64,000 bases of DNA from Saccharothrix deserti (GTDB taxonomy: Bacteria > Actinomycetota > Actinomycetes > Mycobacteriales > Pseudonocardiaceae), in NCBI RefSeq assembly GCF_009769385.1, contig NZ_VKAB01000008.1, forward strand, positions 186,001 through 250,000, given 5' to 3'. The position numbers were made by a program, and so were the translations under genes. This document shows, piece after piece, positions 52,542 to 61,148 of this stretch (position 1 is its first letter; the number at the start of each line of letters is the position of its first letter). The notes beneath the pieces were generated by a model. That model saw only the letters and a list, made by a program, of their open reading frames with translations, did no database searches and was not told the origin of the DNA.

Positions 52542-53711
52542 TCAGACCCCCGCAGCCGCGAGCTCGGCGGCCTTGTCGGCCGCGTTGTCCATAGTGTCCA
52601 CCACGGTGACGAGCGGGTGGTCGGCCTCGGCGAGGATGCGCCGGCCCTCCTCCACGTTGTTGCCGTCGAGGCGGACCACGAGCGGCTTGGTGGCCTCGTC
52701 GCCCAGGATGCCCAGCGCGGCCACGATGCCGTTGGCGACCGCGTCGCACGCGGTGATGCCGCCGAAGACGTTCACGAACACGGAACGCACGTCCGGGTCG
52801 TGCAGGATGATCTCCAGGCCGTTGGCCATGACCTCGGCCGACGCGCCGCCGCCGATGTCGAGGAAGTTCGCGGGCTTGACGCCCTTGTGCTTCTCACCCG
52901 CGTACGCCACCACGTCGAGGGTGGACATCACGAGACCGGCGCCGTTGCCGATGATGCCGACCTGGCCGTCCAGCTTGACGTAGTTGAGGCCCTTGGCCTT
53001 GGCCTTGGCCTCCAGCGGGTCCTCGGCCTGCTTGTCCACCAGAGCCTCGTGCTCGGGGTGGCGGAAGCCGGCGTTCTCGTCGAGGGTGACCTTGCCGTCG
53101 AGCGCGACGACCTTGCCCTCGGGGTCGCGGACCAGCGGGTTGACCTCGACCAGCGTGGCGTCCTCGGAGACGAAGGTCTCCCAGAGCTTCACGATGACGT
53201 CGGCGACCTGGTCGGCCACCTCCGCCGGGAACTTGGCGGCGGCCACGATCTCGTCGGCCTTCGCGCGGTCCACGCCGGTGATCGCGTCGACCGGCACCTT
53301 GGCCAGGGCCTCGGGCTTGGTCGCGGCGACCTCTTCGATGTCCATGCCGCCCTCGACGCTGGCCATCGCCAGGAAGGTGCGGTTGGCGCGGTCGAGGAGG
53401 AAGGAGAAGTAGTACTCCTCCGCGATGTCGGACGCGGGCGTCACCAGCACGCGGTGAACGATGTGCCCCTTGATGTCCAGGCCGAGGATCGCCTCGGCCT
53501 TGACCTCGGTCTCGTCCGGGGTCTCGGCGAGCTTGACGCCGCCCGCCTTGCCGCGGCCGCCCGTCTTGACCTGGGCCTTGACCACGACGGTCTGGCCGAA
53601 GCGCTCGGCGATGGCCTTGGCCTCGGCGGGGGTGCTCGCCACGTCGCCCGGAAGTACCGGGACGTCGTGGGCGGCGAAGAGGTCCTTCGCCTGGTACTCG
53701 TACAGGTCCAC
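52542..53711 (-). CDS. sucC: Succinyl-CoA ligase beta subunit
   Basis: A 389-residue ATP-grasp subunit, first gene of the sucCD operon. [58 protein letters not shown] with metal ligands and [19 protein letters not shown] are diagnostic. GTG at 53711 has AGGAGA five bases upstream; longer starts in the open frame lack similarity. The 241-base gap upstream to the next gene on the same strand shows no feature beyond that ribosome site. Confidence 0.97.
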   Translation of the reverse strand: MDLYEYQAKDLFAAHDVPVLPGDVASTPAEAKAIAERFGQTVVVKAQVKTGGRGKAGGVKLAETPDETEVKAEAILGLDIKGHIVHRVLVTPASDIAEEYYFSFLLDRANRTFLAMASVEGGMDIEEVAATKPEALAKVPVDAITGVDRAKADEIVAAAKFPAEVADQVADVIVKLWETFVSEDATLVEVNPLVRDPEGKVVALDGKVTLDENAGFRHPEHEALVDKQAEDPLEAKAKAKGLNYVKLDGQVGIIGNGAGLVMSTLDVVAYAGEKHKGVKPANFLDIGGGASAEVMANGLEIILHDPDVRSVFVNVFGGITACDAVANGIVAALGILGDEATKPLVVRLDGNNVEEGRRILAEADHPLVTVVDTMDNAADKAAELAAAGV

Positions 53712-53952
53712 TCGGGTCTCCTGCGACGTCGGTGTCGGACACCACGTCAGTTCGTGCGGTCCTCTGAGGTCCGGCGCTCCAGGCTGGGGCCTGGTGCCCA
53801 CACGTACCAGGCATCACCTGGAACGCCGGCATAGCCGTGCGGGGACCGGCTCGACGCGGCTGCGCACGACCCTATCGACCTGCCCGGACTCCTCGTCATC
53901 CCACGCCCGTGAAGTCGGTCATAGAGGTGGTGAGGTCGATCACCACACCGAT

Positions 53953-55605
53953 TCAGCGCGCCGTCCGGAGAGCCGCCGAGACGAGGAACGCGGCCGTCGC
54001 GGCGGCGGCGAGCCAGAGCCCCGGACCTGGTGCGGACTCGGCGGCACGGGCGGCGGTGAGCGGGTACTCGAGCGCGCGGACCGCCGTGACGAGGGCGGCA
54101 CCGAGCAGCAGCGCCGCACCCCGGCCCGGCCGGGCTTTGAGCGCGATCACGGCGGCGGCCACGACGGTGACCAAGGCCACCAGGAGACCCGACGAGCCGA
54201 CCCGCAGACCGAACGCGCCGATCGGCACGAGGTCCGGGGCCTGGATGACGGGGAGGCCGAACGCGCCGAACGCGAGCAGCGCGGCGATCAGGGCGGCGCC
54301 GACGAGCGGGAGCGGCGGTTGGGTCCCGGCAGTGCCCACTTCGTCCCGTTCGACCGCGCCGGCCAGGGCGGCGGTGACGGCGGCGGCCGCCGCGGCGACG
54401 ACGGACCCGGCGGTGAACCAGACACCGGGGCCCGGCTGGATGGCGGCGACCCGGGTGGCGGCGAAGACGGCGTCGAGCGCGCCGCCCGCCGCCAGCGGGA
54501 TCACGGCGGTGGCGACGGTGAAGGCGGGGCGGACGGCGGCCTTGGCGAGCAGTGCGGCGGCGAGGGCGGCGGTGACGATCGCGGCCGGCCAGAGCAGGCG
54601 CGCGGCGTAGTCCGTGGGCGCCGGGAGGCCGGCCGGGAGGACCAGCTGGTCGGTCGACGCGCCCGCAGCGGCTGCTGCGGCGGCGATCAGGCCCAGCGTG
54701 GCCGCGATGACGTGGAGGCGGCGCAGGCCCGGCAGTTCGACGCCGGATCGTTCGAGACCGCGCTCTTCGCTGTCCTTCTCCTCACCGGCTTTGGCGGCGC
54801 GTTGCGGCCAGGCGAGGGCGACGGCGGCGGCGAGGACGAGGAACGGGCCGACGGCGAGGCCCACTCGGTCGACGGTGAGAGCCGTGGCGATCGGCGGGAG
54901 CGCGAAGGTGAGGAGGACGGCGGCGAGGCCGAGGAGACCGCCCTTGCGGGCTTCGTTCGTGGTGGCGCTGGCCGCGAGCACGGCGAGTGCCGGTGCGGCG
55001 AGCGTGATGACGAGGCCGCCGACCATCGGGAGGGTGGGTGATTCGAACGGGCCGCGGGCGGGGATCAGGGCGTCGGTCGAGGTGAACGGCGCGGTGAAGA
55101 GGCCGATGCCGGCGACGATGCCCGCCGTGGCGGGCAGGACGAAGCTCGCGCGTTCGCTGCGGACGTCCGGTTCCTGGCCGAGGGTCGCCAACGCGCCCGC
55201 GGCGATGAGGAGGACGTGCCCGGCGATGAGCAGCCACACGCCGGCGGTGGGGGTCGGCGCGTCGAGGGTCGTGGGGCGGAACAGCTCGGGGCGTGAGGCG
55301 TCGACGGGGTCGACGGCGAGTTGGAGGTCGTTGAGGAGGCGACCCGCGGCGAACACGGCGGGTGCGACGAGAGCCGCCGCGGCGGTCAGCTCCTGGCCGC
55401 GCACCAGGAAGATCGCGGCGAGGGCCGTGGGCAGCAGGGCGAGCAGCGCCAGCAACGGCCAGGCCGTGAACGCGGGGGGCGCGGAGGCGTCGACCACCCC
55501 GACAGTCGGGGCCACCGCGGTGAGCAGCGAGCCCAGCACGGCCACCCCAACCGCCGCCCGCAGTCTCGTGGGGGCCGGTGAGACCGGTTCAGCGGTTCGG
55601 ATCAC
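53953..55605 (-). CDS. Large multi-pass membrane protein, 550 aa
   Basis: An Ala/Leu/Val-rich protein with roughly fourteen predicted helices (for example AVGVAVLGSLLTAVAPTVG, LLALLALLPTALAAIFLV, LHVIAATLGLIAAAAAAAG). A hydrophilic loop with EEKDSEERGLERSG lies near residue 285. I recognise no transporter signature; similar unnamed proteins occur beside sucC in related genomes. It is not part of the sucCD transcript by spacing (241 bases). The start, near MIRTAEPVSPAPTRLRAA, has no strong ribosome site. Function unknown. Confidence 0.7.
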   Translation of the reverse strand: MIRTAEPVSPAPTRLRAAVGVAVLGSLLTAVAPTVGVVDASAPPAFTAWPLLALLALLPTALAAIFLVRGQELTAAAALVAPAVFAAGRLLNDLQLAVDPVDASRPELFRPTTLDAPTPTAGVWLLIAGHVLLIAAGALATLGQEPDVRSERASFVLPATAGIVAGIGLFTAPFTSTDALIPARGPFESPTLPMVGGLVITLAAPALAVLAASATTNEARKGGLLGLAAVLLTFALPPIATALTVDRVGLAVGPFLVLAAAVALAWPQRAAKAGEEKDSEERGLERSGVELPGLRRLHVIAATLGLIAAAAAAAGASTDQLVLPAGLPAPTDYAARLLWPAAIVTAALAAALLAKAAVRPAFTVATAVIPLAAGGALDAVFAATRVAAIQPGPGVWFTAGSVVAAAAAAVTAALAGAVERDEVGTAGTQPPLPLVGAALIAALLAFGAFGLPVIQAPDLVPIGAFGLRVGSSGLLVALVTVVAAAVIALKARPGRGAALLLGAALVTAVRALEYPLTAARAAESAPGPGLWLAAAATAAFLVSAALRTAR

Positions 55606-55768
55606 CGGTTGGACGCTAGCAAAACGGGGAGGACGACGAGGGCCGGCCGGCTCCGTGTCAGGGGTGGCCGCCCAGGGCCGGGGTTCAGCGCGGGGTTCAG
55701 GGCCGGGGTTGTGAAGATCGGGCGTTGGGTACTCCTAGTTGGTGAGGGCATCACTTACCTTCAGCCTC

Positions 55769-56722
55769 ATGGGTGGTGGTGCGCGGCGACTCGTCGAGGC
55801 CTGGGCAGGTCGGGTCGGAGCCGGTGTGGGTGCGGGGCTGGAGGTCGCCGGGGAGGTCCTCGGCGTTTCCGGGGCGGTGCTCCGCGCCGTCGCTTCACCC
55901 GGCGGGGTGCGCGGCGTCGCCGTCGAGGCCGCCTGGCTGGCGGCCCACACCGTTCTCTACCCCTGGGGCGTGCTGGAAGAGCAGCTGAAGACCGACGGGC
56001 ACTTCCGCGCCTACCGCACCGACCGGCTCCCACCCCGCCAACGCGGCCTGGTGGTTTCAGCCATGGACGCCGCGGGTACCCCGATCGTGCTGGTGCACGG
56101 CATCGGGGACAACCGGTCCGCCTTCGCAGTGCTGTCGGGGGCACTGCGAAGGCGTGGCTTCGGAGTAGTTCACGCGGTGAACTACAGCGTGCTGACCGCC
56201 TTGACGGGGGACGTCAGGCGGTCAGCCGCGCTGCTGGGTGAGCACATCGAGCGGATCTGTGAGCAGACCGGATCCGACCGGGTGCACGTCGTCGGGCACT
56301 CGCTGGGCGGCCTGATCGCCCGTTATTACGTGCAGCGCCTGCGCGGGGACTCCCGGGTGCGCACGCTCGTCACCCTCGGCACCCCGCACGGCGGCACGCT
56401 GGCGGCCTACCTGCTGCCCACCTCGCTGACCAGGCAACTCCGGCCCGGTTCGGAACTGCTGTCCGAACTGGCCGAACCGTCCCGCCCTTGTCGCACGAGG
56501 TTCGTGGTGGTGTGGAGCGAGATGGACCAGGTGATCATCCCGCAGCGGAACGCCCGTTTGGAGCACCCCGCGTTGGTCGTGGAAGAGCACCAGATACGTG
56601 ATTCAGGTCACCTCTCACTACCCGTGGACACCCGCACCCTTCACGCAGTGGTGACCGCCATCACACGTTTGGATGGCAACCAGAATCACCCCATAGTGCC
56701 TGTACGCGAGGGGTTTAAGTAG
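55769..56722 (+). CDS. Alpha/beta hydrolase, triacylglycerol-lipase-like
   Basis: A 317-residue hydrolase. TPIVLVHGIGDNRSAFAVLS contains the oxyanion HG pair; VHVVGHSLGGLIARYYVQRL holds the nucleophile Ser in GHSLG; TLGTPHGGTLAAYLLP is typical of bacterial lipases; the catalytic His is in RDSGHLSLPVD. The first 70 residues are amphipathic and precede the core domain. There is no clear signal peptide. The start may instead be GTG at 55742 or TTG at 55739, adding ten residues. An ester or lipid substrate is likely. Confidence 0.85.
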   Translation: MGGGARRLVEAWAGRVGAGVGAGLEVAGEVLGVSGAVLRAVASPGGVRGVAVEAAWLAAHTVLYPWGVLEEQLKTDGHFRAYRTDRLPPRQRGLVVSAMDAAGTPIVLVHGIGDNRSAFAVLSGALRRRGFGVVHAVNYSVLTALTGDVRRSAALLGEHIERICEQTGSDRVHVVGHSLGGLIARYYVQRLRGDSRVRTLVTLGTPHGGTLAAYLLPTSLTRQLRPGSELLSELAEPSRPCRTRFVVVWSEMDQVIIPQRNARLEHPALVVEEHQIRDSGHLSLPVDTRTLHAVVTAITRLDGNQNHPIVPVREGFK

Positions 56723-56801
56723 CTCGCACATGACGCAGCGTCACGACAGATACCCCTGACAGTCGCACTGACCCCTATTCGGCAGACGTCGTGATCGGGG
56801 A

Positions 56802-56830
56802 TTGCCCTTAAGGGCTCCGCGCCGTTATCT
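56802..56830 (+). promoter_or_regulatory. Likely promoter of the M23 peptidase gene
   Basis: TTGCCC (56802-56807) and TTATCT (56825-56830) separated by 17 bases fit a vegetative sigma-A-type promoter. Transcription would start near 56837 and leave a leader of about 115 bases before the TTG start. Confidence 0.45.
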
Positions 56831-56951
56831 TCCCCCGGTCCGTTGTCACGGTCTGGTCACAAGCAGGACGAAGAGTCGGTACCCCGACCGGCTCAACCGG
56901 GATCCCCCGCCCGGTGTCCGACCGGACTCCCCGAAGACGGAAGGCCAGGTT

Positions 56952-57752
56952 TTGTCTCAACACCGCTCCCCCGGCGGCCATACGAGTTCAGCTGTGCTCG
57001 AAGCGGCGGTAGACCGCGCCTCGACTCGCACGGTGAGCACGCACCGGCTTCCGCCTCCGCCTTCGGCGCTGCGCGGACGGATCGTGGTCGCCGCGGTCGC
57101 CGTAGGCGCTTTCGCCGCCGCCGGCGCAGGGCAGACGCTCCACGCGCTGGGCACCGACTCGCCGTCCGCGGCCGACGAGGTCACCCCGCTGGCGAACCCG
57201 TCCGACGGCGCCGCCGCGTTCGGCGTCGGCGGCAACGGCCCCGCGTCACCGCAGGTCCTGCCCGTCGCCAAGGTGGTCGACCCGGCGGCCGAGGCGCAGA
57301 AGCTCGTCAAGAGCCAGCAGATCACCGAGGACCGCCAGGCCGCCGAGGCCGAGGCGAAGCGCCCCAAGTTCGCCCGTCCCGCCGCCGGCGGCAGCTTCAC
57401 CTCCGGTTTCGGCGGTCGCTGGGGCGAGATGCACTACGGCATCGACATCGCCGGTCCCATCGGCACGCCGCTCTACGCCGCCGCCGATGGTGTCGTGATC
57501 GAGGCCGGTCCGGCAAGCGGTTTCGGCCTGTGGGTCAAGATCGAGCACGCCGACGGCACGGTCACCGTGTACGGCCACATGGACACCTTCTCGGTCCGCA
57601 AGGGCCAGCGGGTCCAGGCGGGCGAGCAGATCGCCCGGATGGGCAACCGCGGCTTCTCCACCGGCTCGCACCTGCACTTCGAGGTCTGGAACCCGGAGGG
57701 CAAGAAGATCAACCCGCTGACCTGGCTGAACTCCAAGGGCATCAGCGTCTGA
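56952..57752 (+). CDS. M23-family metallopeptidase (cell-wall hydrolase)
   Basis: A 266-residue membrane-anchored or exported endopeptidase. A signal/anchor helix (VVAAVAVGAFAAAGAGQTLH) is followed by a linker with a short coiled segment (KSQQITEDRQAAEAEAKRPK), then the LytM domain with zinc motifs MHYGIDIAGPIGTPLYAAAD and GSHLHFEVW. It probably cleaves peptidoglycan cross-links. TTG at 56952 gives MSQHRSPGGHT and is preceded by GGAAGG. It is the positional equivalent of M. tuberculosis Rv0950c between uvrD1 and sucC, in opposite orientation to both. Confidence 0.88.
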   Translation: MSQHRSPGGHTSSAVLEAAVDRASTRTVSTHRLPPPPSALRGRIVVAAVAVGAFAAAGAGQTLHALGTDSPSAADEVTPLANPSDGAAAFGVGGNGPASPQVLPVAKVVDPAAEAQKLVKSQQITEDRQAAEAEAKRPKFARPAAGGSFTSGFGGRWGEMHYGIDIAGPIGTPLYAAADGVVIEAGPASGFGLWVKIEHADGTVTVYGHMDTFSVRKGQRVQAGEQIARMGNRGFSTGSHLHFEVWNPEGKKINPLTWLNSKGISV

Positions 57753-57761
57753 CAGTCCGCA

Positions 57762-57806
57762 GCCAAAGGCCCTGCACCGGCGATTCCGCAGTGCAGGGCC
57801 TTTGGC
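57762..57806 (+). terminator. Terminator after the M23 gene
   Basis: A perfect 16-bp inverted repeat (57762-57777 with 57791-57806) with a 13-base loop, nine bases beyond the stop codon. Confidence 0.85.
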
Positions 57807-57856
57807 GTGCCCGGAGGTGGCGTGTGCCGACATGGCGTGCGGGGACGTGGGAATGC

Positions 57857-57890
57857 GAAAGGCCGGGCCGCGTGAGCAGCCCGGCCTTTC
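57857..57890. terminator. Second strong hairpin, 50 bases beyond the first
   Basis: GAAAGGCCGGGC and its complement (57857-57868, 57879-57890) form a perfect 12-bp stem. It lies in the 400-base gap 57753-58152, which otherwise contains only the first terminator and no gene I can support. It may be a backup terminator or the end of a small RNA starting between the hairpins. Confidence 0.6.
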
Positions 57891-58152
57891 CACTGTGGAA
57901 CCGCCCCCCGAAGGTGATCCCCTCCTGCGGTCACCGCCCCGACACGGATCCCGCCCCACTACTTCCCTAACTTCCCCCCGTTGCCGCCAAGCGGCTCCCC
58001 GATGACCGGTTCACCCCGAATGACCCGCTCATCCCGCTTGTGACACCCCTAAAGACGCACGACGGTGATTCGGGTTGCACGGGAATCAGGACACGATCAG
58101 GTGAACGAAAACCGAATAGAACGTAAAACGACGAACTACGGCTCAGCGGCCC

Positions 58153-60471
58153 TCAGAGCTTCACGAGGGGCACGCCGCCGATGAGCATCAGCCGCACGGT
58201 CCCCGCGCCGCCGAAATCGATCGTGGCGGTCGCACGGGGCCCTGAGCCGTCCACGGCCACCACCCGACCGAGCCCGTACTTGTCGTGGCTCACCCGGTCG
58301 CCCACGTCCAGCTTCACCGCGGGCGTGTCCTTCCAGGCCGTGTTCGTCGGCGCCGGACGGGGTGAGGACGACCCGCGACCCCACGACGTCGGCGCGGACG
58401 GCGCGGAGCGCTTCGGCTCCACCCGCCGCCACTCGACCAGGTCGGCCGGGATCTCGTCCAGGAACCGCGACGCCGGGTTCGCCGACGGCTGGCCCCACGC
58501 CGAGCGCACCAGCGCCCGCGACAGGTACAGCCGCTGCCGGGCCCGGGTGATGCCCACGTACGCGAGCCGCCGCTCCTCGGCCAGCTCCGCCGGGTCGCCC
58601 AACGCCCGCATGTGCGGGAAGACGCCGTCCTCCCAGCCCGTGCAGAACACCACCGGGTACTCGAGCCCCTTGGCGGTGTGCAGCGTCATCAGCGTGACCA
58701 CGCCGTCGGACTCCGCGTCCGGCACCGAGTCGGCGTCCGCGACCAGCGACACCCGCTCCAGGAACGCCGCCAGCGAACCCTCCGCGGGCAGGCCTTCGCC
58801 CTCGCCCTCCTCGGGCACCGGCACCGCCGAACCCAGGTCGGTGAACTCGCGGGCCACCGTGACCAGCTCGTTCAGGTTCTCCACCCTGGTGTGGTCCTGC
58901 GGGTCCTCGCTGGCCTCCAACTCGGCCCGGTAGGCGGTCTTCTCCAGCACCGCCTCCAGGATGTCGGCCACGTCGTCGCCGCGTTCGACCAGCACGCCCA
59001 GCTCGTCCATCAGCTCGACGAACCCGACGATCGCGTTGCGCGAACGCGGGTTGAGCAGCGGCACCTTGCCCGCCACCGCGTCACGCAACGCCGCCGCGAA
59101 GCCGATCCGCTCGCGCTCGGCGTACGTGGACACGCACGCCTCCGCGCGGTCGCCGATACCGCGCTTGGGCACGTTGAGGATGCGCCGCAGCGACACCGTG
59201 TCGTCCGGGTTCGACAGCGCCCGCAGGTACGCCAACGCGTCCCGCACCTCGCGCCGCTCGTAGAACCGGACGCCGCCGACCACCCGGTAGGGCAGGCCGA
59301 GGCGGATGAAGATCTCCTCGAACACGCGCGACTGGTTGTTGGTCCGGTAGAACACGGCGATCTCGCCGTTGTTCGCGTCACCGCCGTCGACCAGCCGGTC
59401 GATCTCGCCCGCGACGAACGCCGCCTCGTCGTGCTCGTTGTCCGCGACGTAGCCGACGATCTTCTCGCCCTCGCCCAGGTCGCTCCACAACCGCTTGTCG
59501 CGGCGGTCGGGGTTGCGCGAGATGACCGCGTTCGCGGCGCTCAGGATGGTCTGCGTGGACCGGTAGTTCTGCTCCAGCAGGATCGTGGTGGCCTGCGGGT
59601 AGTCGCGCTCGAACTCCACGATGTTGCGGATCGTCGCGCCGCGGAAGGCGTAGATCGACTGGTCCGCGTCGCCCACCACGCACAGCTCGCCCGGCGGCAC
59701 GCCGTCCTTGCCGGTGCCGATCAGCTCGCGGACCAGCGTGTACTGCGCGTGGTTGGTGTCCTGGTACTCGTCGACCAGCACGTGCCGGAACCGGCGGTGG
59801 TAGTGCTCGGCCACGTCCGGGTGGTTCTGCAGCAGCTCGACGGTCCGCATGATCAGGTCGTCGAAGTCCAGCGAGTTCGACTCGCCGAGCCGGCGCTGGT
59901 AGCTCTCGTAGACCTCGGCGACGCGGCGCTCCAGGTCGTTCGACGCCCGGTCCTTCGCGGTGGCGGCGTCGACCAGCTCGTTCTTCAGGTTCGAGATGTG
60001 GATCGCCAGCATGCGCGCCGGGTAGCGCTTCGGGTCCAGGTCGAGGTCGCGGGCCACCAGCGTGATCAGCCTGCGGGTGTCGTCGGAGTCGTAGATCGAG
60101 AAGTTGGACGACATGCCGAGGGTCTTGGCCTCGCGGCGCATGACCCGCACGCACATGGAGTGGAACGTGGACACCCACATCGAGCGGGCCCGCGCGCCGA
60201 CGAGGTCGGCCACGCGTTCCTTCATCTCGGCGGCGGCCTTGTTGGTGAAGGTGATCGCCATGACCTCGCCGGGGTGGACGTTGCGCTCGGCGAGCAGGTA
60301 GGCGATCCGTCGGGTGAGCACGCGCGTCTTGCCGGAGCCCGCACCCGCCACGACCAGCAAAGGCGCGCCCGAGTGCTCGACGGCCCGGCGCTGGGACGGG
60401 TTGAGGTCGTCGAGCAGCCGCGCGGACCGGGAGGCGGGGGGACTTGTGGGCAAGTCGAACAAGGCGCTCAT
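58153..60471 (-). CDS. uvrD1: ATP-dependent DNA helicase UvrD1/PcrA
   Basis: A 772-residue SF1A 3'-5' helicase of repair and replication restart. Motifs: LNPSQRRAVEHSGAPLLVVA with Walker A AGAGSGKT, ITFTNKAAAEMKERV, VDEYQDTNHAQY, VVGDADQSIYAFRGA, LEQNYRSTQTIL and LMTLHTAKGLEYPVVFCTGW. The C-terminus has a Tudor-like RNA-polymerase-interaction segment (LDVGDRVSHDKYGLGRVVAV), the hallmark of PcrA/UvrD. It is divergent from aroQ as in M. tuberculosis (Rv0949 beside Rv0948c). Confidence 0.96.
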   Translation of the reverse strand: MSALFDLPTSPPASRSARLLDDLNPSQRRAVEHSGAPLLVVAGAGSGKTRVLTRRIAYLLAERNVHPGEVMAITFTNKAAAEMKERVADLVGARARSMWVSTFHSMCVRVMRREAKTLGMSSNFSIYDSDDTRRLITLVARDLDLDPKRYPARMLAIHISNLKNELVDAATAKDRASNDLERRVAEVYESYQRRLGESNSLDFDDLIMRTVELLQNHPDVAEHYHRRFRHVLVDEYQDTNHAQYTLVRELIGTGKDGVPPGELCVVGDADQSIYAFRGATIRNIVEFERDYPQATTILLEQNYRSTQTILSAANAVISRNPDRRDKRLWSDLGEGEKIVGYVADNEHDEAAFVAGEIDRLVDGGDANNGEIAVFYRTNNQSRVFEEIFIRLGLPYRVVGGVRFYERREVRDALAYLRALSNPDDTVSLRRILNVPKRGIGDRAEACVSTYAERERIGFAAALRDAVAGKVPLLNPRSRNAIVGFVELMDELGVLVERGDDVADILEAVLEKTAYRAELEASEDPQDHTRVENLNELVTVAREFTDLGSAVPVPEEGEGEGLPAEGSLAAFLERVSLVADADSVPDAESDGVVTLMTLHTAKGLEYPVVFCTGWEDGVFPHMRALGDPAELAEERRLAYVGITRARQRLYLSRALVRSAWGQPSANPASRFLDEIPADLVEWRRVEPKRSAPSAPTSWGRGSSSPRPAPTNTAWKDTPAVKLDVGDRVSHDKYGLGRVVAVDGSGPRATATIDFGGAGTVRLMLIGGVPLVKL

Positions 60472-60534
60472 CGCCTGTCCACGTTACCGGTTGCCACCGA
60501 CAGTCCGTGGCTGTGGCATGATGAGCCGGTGCGC

Positions 60535-60591
60535 ATGGCCCACTTCGAGTTTTTTTACGGGAACCGGACTCCGGCTCCCGTGGAGTGCTAG
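60535..60591 (+). CDS. Phe/Tyr-containing leader peptide of aroQ
   Basis: An 18-codon ORF (MAHFEFFYGNRTPAPVEC, then TAG) with three Phe and one Tyr among residues 4-8, encoded in a run containing seven T. An in-frame GTG at 60529 would add two residues. It precedes a strong hairpin and the chorismate mutase gene, whose product feeds Phe and Tyr synthesis, so it is a convincing leader peptide for attenuation. GATGAGCC upstream is only a weak ribosome site. Confidence 0.78.
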   Translation: MAHFEFFYGNRTPAPVEC

Positions 60592-60642
60592 CGCCGACCA
60601 AGCCACCACGAAGCCCCGGAGTCCTCGGACCCCGGGGCTTCG
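60559..60642 (+). promoter_or_regulatory. aroQ attenuator: terminator and competing structures
   Basis: The terminator stem is CGAAGCCCCGG (60609-60619) with CCGGGGCTTCG (60632-60642), 11 perfect pairs. GGACTCCGG at 60566-60574, inside the leader ORF, is perfectly complementary to CCGGAGTCC at 60616-60624, which spans the 5' arm and loop of that terminator, giving an alternative antiterminator. The first segment can also fold on itself (GGGA-CCGG with CCGG-TCCC, 60559-60579, one mismatch). The geometry matches an amino-acid-biosynthesis attenuator. Confidence 0.72.
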
Positions 60643-60690
60643 CTGCTGCCAGGGCTGGGACTCCCGCCAGAGAGTCGAGAGGTCGTCACG

Positions 60691-60951
60691 ATGAACAGCA
60701 CCGAAACCGCCCCGGACATCGACGCGTTGCGCCAGGAGATCGACCACCTGGACGCCGAGCTGCTGCGGCTGGTCAAACGGCGGGTCGAGGTCTCCAAGAT
60801 CATCGGCGCGGCGCGGATGGCCGCCGGCGGCACGCGGATCGTGCACAACCGCGAGATCGACGTGATCAACCGGTACAAGGAGCTCGGCCCCGAGGGCCGG
60901 GACCTGGCGATGATCCTGCTCAAGCTGGGCCGCGGCCCCCTCGGGCGGTGA
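60691..60951 (+). CDS. aroQ: Chorismate mutase (AroQ type)
   Basis: An 86-residue all-helical enzyme converting chorismate to prephenate for Phe and Tyr. IDALRQEIDHLDAELLRLVK with the essential N-terminal Arg, RVEVSKIIGAARMAAGGTRI and the C-terminal ILLKLGRGPLGR resemble M. tuberculosis Rv0948c (intracellular AroQ-delta), which acts in complex with DAHP synthase through its C-terminus. It lies behind a Phe/Tyr leader peptide and terminator, and divergent from uvrD1, as in mycobacteria. Confidence 0.94.
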   Translation: MNSTETAPDIDALRQEIDHLDAELLRLVKRRVEVSKIIGAARMAAGGTRIVHNREIDVINRYKELGPEGRDLAMILLKLGRGPLGR

Positions 60952-61000
60952 CATGGCCGCTGCTCCGCAGACGGCGGCTCGGTCGCCGGGCTGTGATCGA

Positions 61001-61148
61001 ATTGCGCCGCTCCGCGGCTGGGGCAGACCGCTCGCGCCTGATTTTCCGACGATCGAAAAGCGTGATCGCCGGAAAATGAGTCGCGAACGATCGACGCGAC
61101 CTCGCGGGGCGGTGGGCCTGTGCTTCGTAGACGCCAGAGCGGCGCAAT
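61001..61148. repeat. Nested inverted repeat between aroQ and the deacetylase gene
   Basis: A long imperfect hairpin: arms about 61025-61054 and 61064-61093 match at roughly five of six positions, with a core of ATTTTCCG and CGGAAAAT (61041-61048 and 61070-61077) plus CGATC/GATCG. Outer arms ATTGCGCCGCT (61001-61011) and AGCGGCGCAAT (61138-61148) add a perfect 11-bp pairing. It fills the gap between convergent genes and may act as a bidirectional terminator, but it is longer than needed. Confidence 0.6.

Noticed and set aside
56723..56951. c-di-AMP (ydaO/yuaA) riboswitch before the M23 cell-wall peptidase
   Set aside because: Such peptidases often have one in actinobacteria, but I could not find the conserved ydaO core segments in this leader. 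Only a plausible promoter is reported.
57802..58005. Small ORF starting MACPEVACADMACGD after the M23 gene
   Set aside because: It lies across two terminator hairpins, has no ribosome site and low-complexity content.
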